Source: Symbiodinium natans
Taxonomy: Eukaryota > Sar > Dinophyceae > Suessiales > Symbiodiniaceae
NCBI GenBank assembly: GCA_905221605.1
Contig: CAJNDS010000069.1
Location: 800,001 to 864,000 of the forward strand
Length of the DNA stretch: 64,000 nucleotides
Direction: 5' to 3'
The position numbers were made by a program, and so were the translations under genes. Below the pieces are notes generated by a model. It did no database searches. It saw only the letters and a program-made list of their open reading frames with translations, and was not told where the DNA came from. Position 1 is the stretch's first letter, and each line of letters starts with the position of its first letter. Below are positions 55,506 to 64,000 of the stretch, piece after piece.

Positions 55506-55616
55506 AATGGTAGGGTCTTGCCTAAACCCTAAACCCTAAACCCGAAACCCGAAACCCGAAACCCGAAAAAACCCTAAGAAACCCTAAATCCTAAACCGGC
55601 CCTAAACCCTAAACCC

Positions 55617-55692
55617 TACCCCCTCCTGACTTCAAGGCTTGGGTGAGCGCCGACTGTGCTGTAGAAGCACTGTGCAACCGCAGCACCTCCTG
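55617..55692. CDS. exon candidate, strand undecided
   Basis: Minus: EVLRLHSASTAQSALTQALK after CCCTCACAG. Plus: DFKAWVSADCAVEALCNRST with a GTTTGG donor. Both are convincing. Confidence 0.4.
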
Positions 55693-56225
55693 TGAGGGTT
55701 TGGGGGCTGCAGGCAGGGTTTGGGGTTCAGAGCTCAGGTGGGAGGGTTGAATCAGTATTTCAAGATTTCGGGGCCTTAGGGTTTTGGAGGGTTTGTAGAT
55801 GTTTTAAGGGTTTAGAGGGTTCATCGATGCAATGTCTATAGGGCTTGTATATTATATATGTATATATATATATATATCGAGAGAGAGAGTGTGTGTGTGT
55901 GTAGTGTGCAGCGTTTTGTAGGATTTTGGGGTCTGGGGTTTGAGGGTTTGTATGACCAGTGCGGCTCAGCGCATTGGGCTTGCATCAGGGTCAGGGGTGT
56001 TTGCCGAAGGGCTTGGGTCGTCGAGTCCAGGTCCCTCAACCCCAAGCCCTGTACTCTAAACCCTCAGCCGTAAACCCTCAACCGCACATCCTAAACCCTG
56101 AACCCGAAACCCTTGAGGCCTTGAGAGTTCGGAGGGTTCTGAGGGTTCAGGGTCTAGTGCTTCAGGGCGCTGCGATCCAGCGCTGCTTTCAAAAAGGCTC
56201 ATGAAAAAGTGTGGCAGCAATGTGC

Positions 56226-56315
56226 CGGGTTTAGGGTTTAGGGTTTAGGGCTTAGGGTTTAGGGTTTAGGGTTTAGGGTTTAGGGTTTAGGGTTTAGGGT
56301 TTAGGGTTTCGGTTT
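56226..56315 (+). repeat. TTTAGGG array
   Basis: About 12 units. Confidence 0.95.
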
Positions 56316-56317
56316 TT

Positions 56318-56356
56318 GGGGTCCACGCCCACTTCAGCCACCTCCAGCTTTGAGGT
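56318..56356 (-). CDS. short exon candidate
   Basis: Reads LEVAEVGVDP after TCACCTCAAAG. Right border unclear. Confidence 0.35.
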
Positions 56357-56508
56357 GAAACCTCAAACCTGGAGGGTCTGTCAACCCTAAAGTCCTGAAC
56401 CACTCTAAAGTCCTAGACCCTAGGGTTTAGGGTTTATGGTTTATGGTTTAGGGTTTAGGGTTTAGGGTTTAGGGTTTAGGGTGAGTTTAAACCCTAACCC
56501 CAATCAAC

Positions 56509-56591
56509 CCCCTCTTGCTCCTTCCGACGTCCCGCCTCCTGCAACGACGCCAGTCGTGTCTCCATGGCGTGGATCTGACGTGCCTGCTGTG
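56509..56591 (-). CDS. coiled-coil exon candidate
   Basis: Acceptor GGCTCCTAAAG, donor GTTGAT, two bases plus 27 codons. Reads QQARQIHAMETRLASLQEAG with a heptad pattern. Confidence 0.6.
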
Positions 56592-56734
56592 CTTTAGGAG
56601 CCTAAACCCTAAACCCTAAACCGTAAACGCTACGACCCAAACCCCGAACCGGCTGGGATTTAGGGTTCGAGTTGGTTTAGGGTTCGAGTTGCGCAGGTTG
56701 CGTAGGGCTGGGAGCTTTCAGCTCGTAGGGTTTC

Positions 56735-56867
56735 GGGCCTCAGGAAATTCCAGTGGGTTCCTGTAGTGATGTTTGCACAACTCAGTTGCTTCCTGCAGTA
56801 AGGATTCCCATTTTGAGAAGAACAGCTCCCCCTTTCCTGGTGCAAGCTCATGAGAGAAGTCGCGGCA
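56735..56867 (-). CDS. exon candidate, amphipathic helices
   Basis: After acceptor AACTTCTGCAAG reads RDFSHELAPGKGELFFSKWE, then SLLQEATELCKHHYRNPLEF. A balanced, globular-like composition. Not recognised. Confidence 0.6.
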
Positions 56868-57111
56868 CTTGCAGAAGTTAACTTTAGGGTTTAGGGTTTA
56901 GGTTAGGGTTGAGTGTTTAGGTTGCAGCAGCAGTTTTTTTGTTTGTAGGAGCTCCTGAGATTTAGGAGCCTGACACCAAAGAAAGTTCTAACCAATGGTT
57001 GAGGTGACTTTTTCCACCGTTGATTCCTTGTTTTATCAACTTGAAACTTCATTCGAAAGCGTTGCAAGTGTCCTAAGCAAGAGCCTGAGCTCTCAGCTGT
57101 GACCTAGCCTG

Positions 57112-57239
57112 TCACATCGTCCCACAGTCACAAACGAAGCCACCATCGCAGCACATCCCAGCTGACACAGCATCCCATACCATACTTGGATTCTGCTGGG
57201 ACTCAACCAAACACGGAAGAAACACGTCCAAGATCCCCC
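57112..57239 (-). CDS. exon candidate ending in a stop
   Basis: After ACTAAAG reads GILDVFLPCLVESQQNPSMV, then WDAVSAGMCCDGGFVCDCG, stopping at 57112. Another coding-like frame (PEAAPPVSLLDKLTAQAW) lies immediately upstream and stops at the junction, so a frameshift at the G6 run is possible. Confidence 0.5.
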
Positions 57240-57573
57240 CTTTAGTGCCAGGCCTGGGCAGTAAGCTTGTCCAGGAGGCTCACCGGTGGCGCAGCCTCCG
57301 GCGCTATGTGGGTTTGAGGCTTTCTGGAATCCTACATTCGGGAACCCCCCAGCACCTCGAAACAAAAAACCCTAAAGCCCGCATTTAAAAACACAATCTA
57401 GCCCGAAACCCCAGACCCCAAACTTTCGAAAACACCCCACCCCTCGCCCCCCCAAACCCTGAACCCCAAATCCTGCATCCAGAATTCTGAAGATCCCTGA
57501 ACCGCAGCCAGGGTTCGGGGTTCAGGGTTTGGGATTTAGGGTTTCGGGCTTATAGAGCTTCAGGGCTTAGGAC

Positions 57574-57673
57574 TTCGGGAGTGGTGGAGGAACCTCCTCT
57601 GTCTCAGGGGTTCGGACCTTCGTAACAATCGCTGGGCTGCACATGCAGCCAACATACGTACACCTAGCTTTCG
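57574..57673 (-). CDS. exon candidate, basic helix
   Basis: One of the best acceptors in the window (GGCTTTTCCTTCATTCTTCAG). 100 bases read RKLGVRMLAACAAQRLLRRS, then EPLRQRRFLHHSR; possible donor GTCCTA. Confidence 0.55.
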
Positions 57674-57997
57674 CTGAAGAATGAAGGAAAAGCCTATGAT
57701 TATGACCTAAAGGCGAAACATGTGCAAGGAGCTGCCTCCCCCTTAAAAGCCGAAGGCAAAAAAAAAACCCACAAAAGTTTAGGGTTTGGGGTTTAGGGCT
57801 CAGGTTTAGAGTTTGGGGCCCTAAACCCCGAAACCGTAACCCCAAGCCTTGGCCACGGCAGTCTGTGGGAAGTCACCGCGCGTTGGGGGAGACCTGCAGA
57901 GCCCCCCTGAACAGCCGGAGTACCAAATGGACTTTAGGGAGTTCAGGATTTTGGGTTTAGGGTTCAGGGTTTGGCATTCAGAGGGTTTAGGGTTTAG

Positions 57998-58066
57998 ATC
58001 GAGTCCTCGCGGATTTTAGATGTCTGGGACTTCGGACCACATAAATCCTCAAAGCCACCCGCGCGA
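57998..58066 (-). CDS. exon candidate, basic
   Basis: Reads ALRIYVVRSPRHLKSARTRS between repeat flanks. The acceptor may be at 58048. Confidence 0.4.
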
Positions 58067-58194
58067 GACCAAACCCTGAACCCGACACCCCAAACCTGAA
58101 ACCCTCAAAGCCTACCTCCCGTAAGGGGTTTAGAGTTTAGGCTTCAGGGTTTGGGGTTGAAGGCTTTAGGGTTTTAGGGCTTATCGATTCTTGT

Positions 58195-58238
58195 TAGAGA
58201 TTTCTCGGATGCTGCCGGTAGAGCTCGAGGGCCTTGGC
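58195..58238 (-). CDS. short exon candidate
   Basis: The acceptor tract CTGCTGACTACTGGGCTGACAG is followed by AKALELYRQHPRNL, which resembles a TPR helix, but it is too short to assign. Confidence 0.45.
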
Positions 58239-58394
58239 CTGTCAGCCCAGTAGTCAGCAGAGGCAGCAGTGTACCTGAAGGGGCTTAGGGCTTTAGGAGC
58301 TCCAGGGGTTTGGGGTTTGGGGTTTAGGGCTTAGGGTTTTAGGGCTTAGGGCTTAAAGAGTTCTCGGGTTGAGGGCTCTAGATTTAAGCATTGT

Positions 58395-58462
58395 AGGGTC
58401 TTAGGCTGCTCAGCAGGGCATTGGGGCCTTGGCAGTCTCAGGCTTTTGGTGGTCTTAGGTTC
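58395..58462 (-). CDS. exon candidate
   Basis: Reads KTTKSLRLPRPQCPAEQPK between repeat-rich flanks. Borders approximate. Confidence 0.35.
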
Positions 58463-58574
58463 AACCTAAACCCGCAATGGTGGTGGAGCGCAAGCGGGGG
58501 AGGGGGGGGGGGGATACACGATTCGGCGCCCCGCGCCTGAGTGCTTTTGGCACACGCTCCCTCAATGACCCTAA

Positions 58575-58700
58575 ACTCCCTGAACTCCCTAAACTCCCTA
58601 AACTCTCCAAACTCCCTAAACTCCCTAAGCTCCCTAAACTCCCTACATTCGCAAAAGTCCCTAAACTCCTTTGGCTCCCTAAACTCCTACATTCGCAAGA
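58575..58700 (-). repeat. CTCCCTAAA minisatellite
   Basis: Nine-base units with one inserted ACATTCGCAAAAGTCCCTAA motif that is itself repeated. Confidence 0.9.
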
Positions 58701-58752
58701 GTCCCTAAACATCTTCACTCCCTAAACCTGAAGCCTAAACTCGATCCGAAAC

Positions 58753-58827
58753 CCACCAGCCAGGGCACTGCGTCGGCAGCGCACCAATCGGGAGCTCGGA
58801 GGAGGGTGGCTCTGGGTATGCGGACTC
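58753..58827 (-). CDS. exon candidate
   Basis: Acceptor CTCCTCACCCAG, donor GTTTCG, exactly 25 codons in phase 0. Reads ESAYPEPPSSELPIGALPTQ. Confidence 0.5.
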
Positions 58828-58908
58828 CTGGGTGAGGAGGGCTTAGGGCTAAGGATGCAGAGTGTAGCCTTGAGGCGCAAAAAAAAAAGAACAACCACCC
58901 TCGCTCAC

Positions 58909-58959
58909 CCAGGTGCACATCGTGGCTCTTGGAGTCATACAGTTGGCCCAGAGAAGCTT
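58909..58959 (-). CDS. exon candidate
   Basis: 51 bases from CCCTGAG to a strong GTGAGC donor, reading ASLGQLYDSKSHDVHL. Confidence 0.5.
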
Positions 58960-58961
58960 CT

Positions 58962-59036
58962 CAGGGTTTAGGGTTTAGGGTTTAGAGTTTAGGGTTTAGG
59001 GTTTAGGGTTTAGGGTTTAGGGTTTAGGGTTTAGGT
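58962..59036 (+). repeat. TTTAGGG array
   Basis: About ten units, starting one base past the acceptor side of the exon at 58959. Confidence 0.95.
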
Positions 59037-59085
59037 TCAGGGTGTAGGGTGTAGCACTTAGGGTGCAGGGGCTTTTGGGTTGAGG

Positions 59086-59159
59086 GCATCCGCCGACCAA
59101 GCAGCGAGGAGGCCGAAGGAGGCGCGCAGTTCCAGGACAACCGTCGCACCGCCAGCGAC
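59086..59159 (-). CDS. exon candidate, hydrophobic
   Basis: Reads VAGGATVVLELRASFGLLAA after acceptor GCTTTCGAG. The plus strand gives an equally open polar reading (SSEEAEGGAQFQDNRR) with a GTTGAG donor. Confidence 0.35.
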
Positions 59160-60004
59160 CTCGAAAGCTCTGGGTTGAGGTTTTAGGGTTTTGGGTTTTG
59201 GGTTTAGGGCTTAGGGCTATAAGTTAGGGACGCGAGTAGGGGTGTCTAGGGGGAAACGAGCTTGGCCAACGATCGTCATAACTAGATGATTGATGTTTAC
59301 AACCTCATTTAGGACAGCTTCCAGCGGGAAAATCATGAGGAACCCTGGAAGAGGGCGGAGGGGGGGGGGGGTAAGATTTGGGGAATATGGGCACTTCCCC
59401 CTTACACCTATCTGCCCTACGCCCGTTTGCGAGCCTCTTGCTATGGACCATGGAGACTTCCCACCCGAAGCTGCCCCAGACACCAAACCCCAAACCCCAC
59501 GCCCTATCTACCTCCAAATCCCAAACCCCAGAGCCCCAAGCCAGCTGTCAGTCCCAGAACCTTACACTCTTCATCTAGGTAGATGGGCACCCCTATAAAA
59601 ACGAAGGGCCTGTACTTCTGAGCCCTTTAAGAAGAGGGTAAGCGACCATATGCATCCAACTACCTTTAGATTCTGGGGGTTGTACCTTGGACCCTTAAGG
59701 TTGTCCCCTTGGGTCATGGGGACCCGTTTCAAAGATCCTTAAGGGGAGCATATTCAGTGGAACCTTTCAACCTTAAGCTACGAGTCCGAGCCCCTTGATA
59801 TCAGGAAGGCCCCATCCCCTGGTAGGGTCTTGCCTCCGTGATGCTGTCGGAGTCGGAAAGCAGCACGGGGCCAAAAAACAAAGCCTCCAACAGGAAAGCT
59901 CCAGGAGTTTGGGTTTAGGGTTTGGGGTTTGGGGCTTAAGGTTTAGGGTTTAGGGTTAAAGGCTCCAACTTCCACGGGCTTGGCGCTTATCCGAATGGGG
60001 CTCA

Positions 60005-60072
60005 GGTTTCGTGGTGCAGGTTGAAGGCTTCAGCAGCTGGGTTTCAAGAGGGTCTAGAGCTGCGTGCGGCCT
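60005..60072 (-). CDS. exon candidate
   Basis: The acceptor has a CGCGCCTCTGTCCCCGAG tract. Reads PHAALDPLETQLLKPSTCTT. The opposite strand carries a 69-codon open frame, so the strand is tentative. Confidence 0.4.
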
Positions 60073-60255
60073 CTCGGGGACAGAGGCGCGGAAAAGTCTT
60101 GAGGTGGCGGAGACTAATCTGGGGGTCCGTAGAGGCTTAGGGGCTTCGGGGCTTAATCTAGGGGGCGTCGGGGTTCATCGGGTTCAGGGCGCAACGAGGA
60201 GCTTTAGGGCCCTAGTCTGATGTTGGGATGAATAGGCCCCCGCAATCCTTAGGAC

Positions 60256-60348
60256 CTAGTCATAACTTTCATTTTGCTCCGCTCTTCCTGTATGAGGGTC
60301 TGACCTAACAGGCCTTGAAGCCGTTGAGCATTTGGGGTGGTTGCTTTC
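60256..60348 (-). CDS. possible terminal exon
   Basis: From acceptor TGGATGTTCAG, 30 codons then TAG. Includes ASRPVRSDPHTGRAEQNESY. The plus strand is also open. Confidence 0.45.
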   Translation of the reverse strand, partial: ESNHPKCSTASRPVRSDPHTGRAEQNESYD

Positions 60349-60647
60349 CTGAACATCCAGTTCGGTTAAGGGCTTCAAGGCTTCAGGGGTCTTTCGGCCC
60401 AGATTGCCTAAAAAACCTAAACCCTAAACCTAGACCCGAAGTCCGGAAGCGCCTGGCACACCACAGGGATGGACCACCTTACGTCACCAGGGCTGGATTT
60501 GCAGCGTTGAGGATTAGGGTTTTGGTTTTAGGGTTAGGTGTGGGGCTTAGGGCTTAGGATTTAGGGTTGGTTGCGACGACGAAACGTTTTAGGCAAAGGG
60601 GCTGACGGTTGTAGGGAACATTGACCTTTCTTGAACTAACCCACTAA

Positions 60648-60688
60648 ATCATGCCCAATGCTCCTTCCGGGGAAAGGTTTACGGGAAC
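60648..60688 (-). CDS. short exon candidate
   Basis: After a good acceptor (TGATCTGTTTCGCAG) reads VPVNLSPEGALGM. Donor not clear. Confidence 0.4.
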
Positions 60689-60779
60689 CTGCGAAACAGA
60701 TCAAGATCCTAAACCCTATACCCCTAAACCCTAAACCCCCTTATACCCCCAGGGGCATGTTTTCTTGTCCCTGCGGCAG

Positions 60780-60888
60780 GCGGATGGCAACTCTGCGTCT
60801 TCGGCTTCCACTGTACAAAAGCCACGCAAGGCTCGCAAGCCTTGGACTCGCCATCTGCGCGCGGTCGTCTCAGCAGCTGTCTTGCAGG
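60780..60888 (+). CDS. exon candidate, basic
   Basis: The acceptor is preceded by TTTTCTTGTCCCTGCGGCAG and the donor is GTTGGG. 36 codons plus one base read NSASSASTVQKPRKARKPWT, then RHLRAVVSAAVLQ. Confidence 0.55.
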
Positions 60889-61084
60889 GTTGGGGATTTT
60901 TTGGGGTTAAGAGTGTATTTAGAAGGGCTCAGGGTTTAGGGGTGGCCTTTTTGCATAGAGCCTTCAGGAGCTTAAGAAGTAGGGTCAATATGGGCACAAA
61001 GCGGCAGGCTGCACCTTGGCTGTGCTAGGCAGCTGCGCCGGACGAGCTTCGGCATAAAGCATCCCTAAGCCCTAACCAAGCCAT

Positions 61085-61219
61085 CTACGCCACGTCAGGG
61101 GGCGTTGGCCATGAGAGCTTGTACATTGCACTGAAAGTCTCCTCCAGGTTCTCTGCACCGGTCTTCACGAAAGTGGTCTGCTTGGAGTCGACATCGGTCG
61201 GGTCTGGCAGCAGCCACAC
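61085..61219 (-). CDS. C2-domain-like terminal exon
   Basis: From an acceptor (GTCCTCTCAG) the frame runs 44 codons to a TAG at 61085. It reads VWLLPDPTDVDSKQTTFVKT, then GAENLEETFSAMYKL. This matches the middle of a C2 domain (vyLLPD...KqkTkvvk..lnPvfnEtF), a calcium or phospholipid-binding fold. Only part of the domain is present, so other exons should lie upstream. The call rests on the motif alone. Confidence 0.6.
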   Translation of the reverse strand: MWLLPDPTDVDSKQTTFVKTGAENLEETFSAMYKLSWPTPPDVA

Positions 61220-61712
61220 CTGAGAGGACTAGCTTCCCCCAAGCCCCCCAAGCCCAAAAAAACCCAACACACCTAAACTCCCAAAACCCCAGAGCCCCCA
61301 AACCCTAAACATCCCTAAACCCTAAACCCTTGACATCTCTTTCTGTATGTACCTTCAACCCTATTGGCTTAGTGAGCAATTGCCTTCTCTTGGTGGGCAA
61401 TTGTCATTTCTTAGTTTGCAACTGGCAATTTCTGGGTGGCCAATTTGGGGCTTTGTGTTTTGGGGCCCTAGGGTCTGGGCATAGGGTTTAGGGGGTATAG
61501 GGCTTAGGTACGTCTTAGCTGCGTGTGATTTTGCCTCTGAGTCCGTCTGAAAAGAAAAACGTAAACTGTTTATCCGCCGAGGCCGAAAGCCTGAGGCGTT
61601 TAGGTCTAGGGCAGCTGTCATCTGGAGTTGCAACTTCTATCTTCCGCGAAAGAGTTCTCTCCACGCCTACTTCTGAGGGTGGGACAAAACTGGTCCTCTT
61701 AAGCCCAACTCG

Positions 61713-62379
61713 CTACCGGCAAATGCCCAGGTGATGCAGGATGCATCCATCGCACACTAAGGCAGAGAGCATGGTCGGCCGTAGGGCAAGCCCCCGACAC
61801 CTGCACGAGTCTCCGGCGTCCCGCGAGAACTCCAGCACCACGCTTGCCAATGGGTCTAAAAATGATGCAAGAGCTTGACGGACCCAAGCGGAGGCCAGGG
61901 CATGTGCACGAAGAAACGCAGCTGGCGGAAAGGTCTGTCAGGTTAAAAGCCGGGCGGTGGGCGACTACATCCGTGGCGTGATGACAAAGTGGCATGTAAG
62001 GCAGCTCAACATCCCGGGAGGGCTGGGGCAACGGCCTCCTCAGAGGCAAGGCGACGTAGTACGGCGCGCGCGCGTTTTTGTGCTGGAGGGTGACTCCCAG
62101 TTGTTGGAGCAACTCATCATGAGCCTGGGCCGGGGTAAGCCCTGAGCGCGCCGCCCCAAGAGCAGCCAAGGACTTCCAGACCTGCAACCAGCGGTAGGAA
62201 TTGTAGACGCGCCGCACGGCACTGCGCCTCAGTGGCAAGATGGGATCGCTTGCGGCTCTCGTACGTGGCTGCAGCACTAGAACCGTCACAAGCGGAAGCG
62301 GCAAGGACAGAGGAGCGCAAACCGCTGGAGACGGCGAGGTCAAAGCACGCCGCACCATGAAGGCCCCAGGCCGGGACAT
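61713..62379 (-). CDS. protein-coding candidate with an internal frame change
   Basis: An ATG at 62379 (second ATG at 62358) opens a frame with an N-terminal Pro/Leu/Val-rich stretch, then AQAHDELLQQLGVTLQHKNA and NARAPYYVALPL. Near 61935 the coding-like signal moves to another frame, which continues with FLRAHALASAWVRQALASFL and ends at a TAG at 61713. The shift could be a very short intron (GTAGTC...GACAG, 34 nt) or a frameshift. The original frame stays open to 61699. No family recognised. Confidence 0.45.
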
Positions 62380-62465
62380 AGGTCTAGGGAACTTTTCAGA
62401 TTCTACTCACCCGCGCGGGCGACGGACCCCGCCAGCCGACCAGTGTCCCCCCCCCCCAACCCCCC

Positions 62466-62466
<1 letters not shown>

Positions 62467-62506
<40 letters not shown>
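62467..62506 (+). repeat. poly-C run of 40
   Basis: Uninterrupted C tract directly upstream of the minus-strand frame at 62379. Confidence 0.9.
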
Positions 62507-62510
<4 letters not shown>

Positions 62511-62616
62511 CAACGTTTTACGTGAGTATTATTCCGACGCGGGGCAAGCGGCTTGACTAGTGAATGCTTGGACTTGAAATGCTCACCCGAAACCCGAAAC
62601 TTTAAACCCTACACAC

Positions 62617-62674
62617 CTCTTAGCCCAGGTGCCACCAAGTCCGGCTCCTCACCCCGCACGGCACTGGCAAAGGC
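62617..62674 (-). CDS. exon candidate
   Basis: 58 bases between GGCAAG and a GTGTGT donor, reading AFASAVRGEEPDLVAPGLR. Confidence 0.45.
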
Positions 62675-62850
62675 CTTGCCTTACTGCTTTTGGGTTTTGG
62701 GGCTTAGGTTTGAGGGTTTAGGGACTGGGGTTCGGGGCTTTGGTGTGTAGTCTTGAGGGCTTTAAGGTTTGGATATTTTAGGGGGTTGAGGGCTTGGGGG
62801 CTCCGGTGGGGCTCAACTACCTGGGAGAAAGATATATATACCCCTAAAAC

Positions 62851-62948
62851 TGCCAGCGGAGCCACCCATAGCTGGGGCCAGGAGGACGCCTGCACGGGCT
62901 CCCGGAAGCAGGTCCAGCACTTTCTGGCAGAGTTCCTGATTGGGGGAA
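62851..62948 (+). CDS. exon candidate, strand uncertain
   Basis: The plus frame after a CTGCCAG acceptor reads SWGQEDACTGSRKQVQHFLA. The minus strand is open too and gives a Pro/Gly-rich reading. Confidence 0.35.
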
Positions 62949-63051
62949 TTGGGGTTTAGGGGCTTGCACCCTGTGCGATTTAACACATTCAACTGTTCCC
63001 AGAACCCGCCTTAAAGTGTAGGTCTTACACCCCTTTATCACCTTCTTTTGA

Positions 63052-63190
63052 AAGTGTCCCAAGTGTCCCAAGTGTCCCAAGTGTCCCAAGTGTCCCAAGT
63101 GTCCCAAGTGTCCCAAACGTCCCAAGTGTGCCCAGTGGCCCAAGTGTCCCAAGTCACCCAGCAGTTCCATGTGTCCCAAGCGCCCCAAGT
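63052..63190. repeat. 9-bp tandem repeat (AAGTGTCCC) encoding Val-Ser-Gln
   Basis: Seven near-perfect copies followed by degenerate ones. On the plus strand the frame reads VSQVSQ and so on; on the minus strand GHLGHL. It may be coding or a minisatellite. Confidence 0.8.
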
Positions 63191-63263
63191 GAACCAAAGT
63201 GATTCCAGAGTCTTAAGCGAATGTGCTTTGACATCTCACAAAGTGCGCCTCCGTTTGGCACGC

Positions 63264-63335
63264 CCTAACCCTAAACCCTGAACCCTAAACCCTAAACCCT
63301 AAACCCTAAACCCTAAACCCTAAACCCTAAACCCT
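63264..63335 (-). repeat. CCCTAAA array
   Basis: About ten units in C-rich orientation. Confidence 0.97.
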
Positions 63336-63369
63336 TCAAAATGAGGCCTACTTCAGGGCTCGGGTGCTT

Positions 63370-63423
63370 TCAGGAGTCCTGGGCAGGCCCCTCATCGGGC
63401 AAGGCCTGCATGGCCACACGCAC
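63370..63423 (-). CDS. possible terminal exon
   Basis: From acceptor AAACAGCCAG it reads VRVAMQALPDEGPAQDS and stops at TGA (63372-63370). Phase 0 agrees with the exon at 63609-63696. Confidence 0.45.
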   Translation of the reverse strand: MRVAMQALPDEGPAQDS

Positions 63424-63608
63424 CTGGCTGTTTAAGATTCAAGATCAACTAAAAAACAGCTTCGGATTTATATAGGGTTTAGGAATTAAGTTTAAGGTCT
63501 TCCGGGTACCTTGTAAGATCGGGTTTAGGATTTAGGGTGTCGGGTTTACGGGTTCAATTACCTTGTAAAATACGAGAACCCTCACACCAATAAAAAGAAG
63601 AGGCCCAC

Positions 63609-63696
63609 CTGAGCCAGCAGCCCGTGCTGCATGCCGCAGGTTCGGTGCTCGTAGTCATCGCTAGACAGGAGGCTGGAGACGGATAAGGCCATGGCT
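63609..63696 (-). CDS. exon candidate
   Basis: 88 bases from TTTCGGACAG to a GTGGGC donor. Reads MALSVSSLLSSDDYEHRTCG. It ends on a codon boundary that fits the phase-0 island at 63370-63423. Confidence 0.5.
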
Positions 63697-63742
63697 CTGT
63701 CCGAAACCCCAAATAAGCCCCGAGACTCCGAAACCCTAAGTC

Positions 63743-63849
63743 TCCCAGGCGTGGGCCACCCTGATGCTCAGCCAAGCTTCGGTGAGCAGCAAGCACGGGG
63801 CAACTTCTTTTGACAGGCCGAAAAAGGAAAGGGCCTCAGGGTTGAAGCG
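63743..63849 (-). CDS. exon candidate, helical
   Basis: After CTAAACTAG the frame reads RFNPEALSFFGLSKEVAPCL, then LLTEAWLSIRVAHAWE. Strongly protein-like; the downstream border is uncertain. Not recognised. Confidence 0.5.
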
Positions 63850-63872
63850 CTAGTTTAGGGTTTTGGGTTCAC

Positions 63873-63942
63873 CCGACGTGCGCTCATCGACTTCCTGTGG
63901 GCAGCGGTTGTAAAAAACTATCCTCAAAGCGCCCTCGGCTCG
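63873..63942 (-). CDS. exon candidate
   Basis: 70 bases from an acceptor (TTTCTCCCGAG) to a GTGAAC donor. Reads RAEGALRIVFYNRCPQEVDE. Not recognised. Confidence 0.5.
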
Positions 63943-64000
63943 CTCGGGAGAAATACCACCCACCCTGAGACATTTGAAACCTACAAGCCTAACCTTAGAG

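Noticed and set aside
55950-56040. tRNA-like or SINE-like sequence (GCGGCTCAGCGCATT ... GTCGAGTCC)
   Set aside because: A-box and B-box resemblance is partial, no acceptor stem pairs, and the minus strand reads as a plausible coding island.
1-64000. A true chromosome end (telomere)
   Set aside because: Arrays are short, diverse and in both orientations throughout; none reaches an edge of the window.
1-64000. Relic of the dinoflagellate spliced leader at gene starts
   Set aside because: I looked for the conserved core in both orientations and found no convincing match; short partial matches in the 31-bp minisatellite are chance.

Overview
This window looks like a piece of a dinoflagellate nuclear genome (best guess; another alga with plant-type telomeres is the alternative). 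The dominant signal is TTTAGGG, the telomere unit of plants, many algae and dinoflagellates. Pure and degenerate copies (TTTAGGG, CTTAGGG, TTCAGGG, TTTTAGGG, TTTGAGGG, TTTAGGGGG) occur in both orientations from the first base to the last. Because they are everywhere and change orientation repeatedly, they are interstitial and not a chromosome end. There is no bacterial operon structure, no recognisable rRNA or tRNA gene, no CRISPR array and no recognisable intact transposase.

Between the repeats lie many short islands (30-250 bp) of balanced, codon-like sequence. Many are bounded by AG on one side and GT, or occasionally GC, on the other, and several run from an acceptor to a donor with an exact whole-codon length. 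My main reading is that these islands are small exons and that the introns are made largely of degenerate telomere-type repeat, so that the repeat itself often supplies the donor (GTTTAGGG, GTTGAGGG). The strand of each island is tentative, because the antisense frame is often open as well. Splice-site quality, domain recognition and agreement with neighbours were used to choose. Junction phases between neighbouring islands agree in some cases and not in others, so I do not claim complete gene models.

Layout: 1-2.4 kb is repeat-rich with a foldback element. 2.4-16.2 kb holds mainly plus-strand islands. 16.5-36.0 kb holds mainly minus-strand islands, with a frameshifted gene relic at 18.6-19.2 kb, a telomere-fusion-like head-to-head junction at 19.85 kb and Lys-Ala repeat exons at 33.5-34.0 kb. 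37.2-45.3 kb holds mainly plus-strand islands, with a hairpin at 38.4 kb and a 31-bp minisatellite at 38.8-39.2 kb. 46.6-48.4 kb carries the clearest gene: a minus-strand, multi-pass membrane protein with a TIR-like domain and an N-terminus that looks doubly acylated. 49.3 kb, 52.8 kb and 53.9 kb have plus-strand islands. 50.4-53.6 kb has minus-strand exons of an ankyrin-repeat gene, one of them exactly 33 codons long. 54.5-64 kb is mainly minus-strand, including a C2-like terminal exon at 61.1 kb.

Stretches not listed as exons are degenerate repeat, microsatellite or unique sequence in which I could not support a gene.
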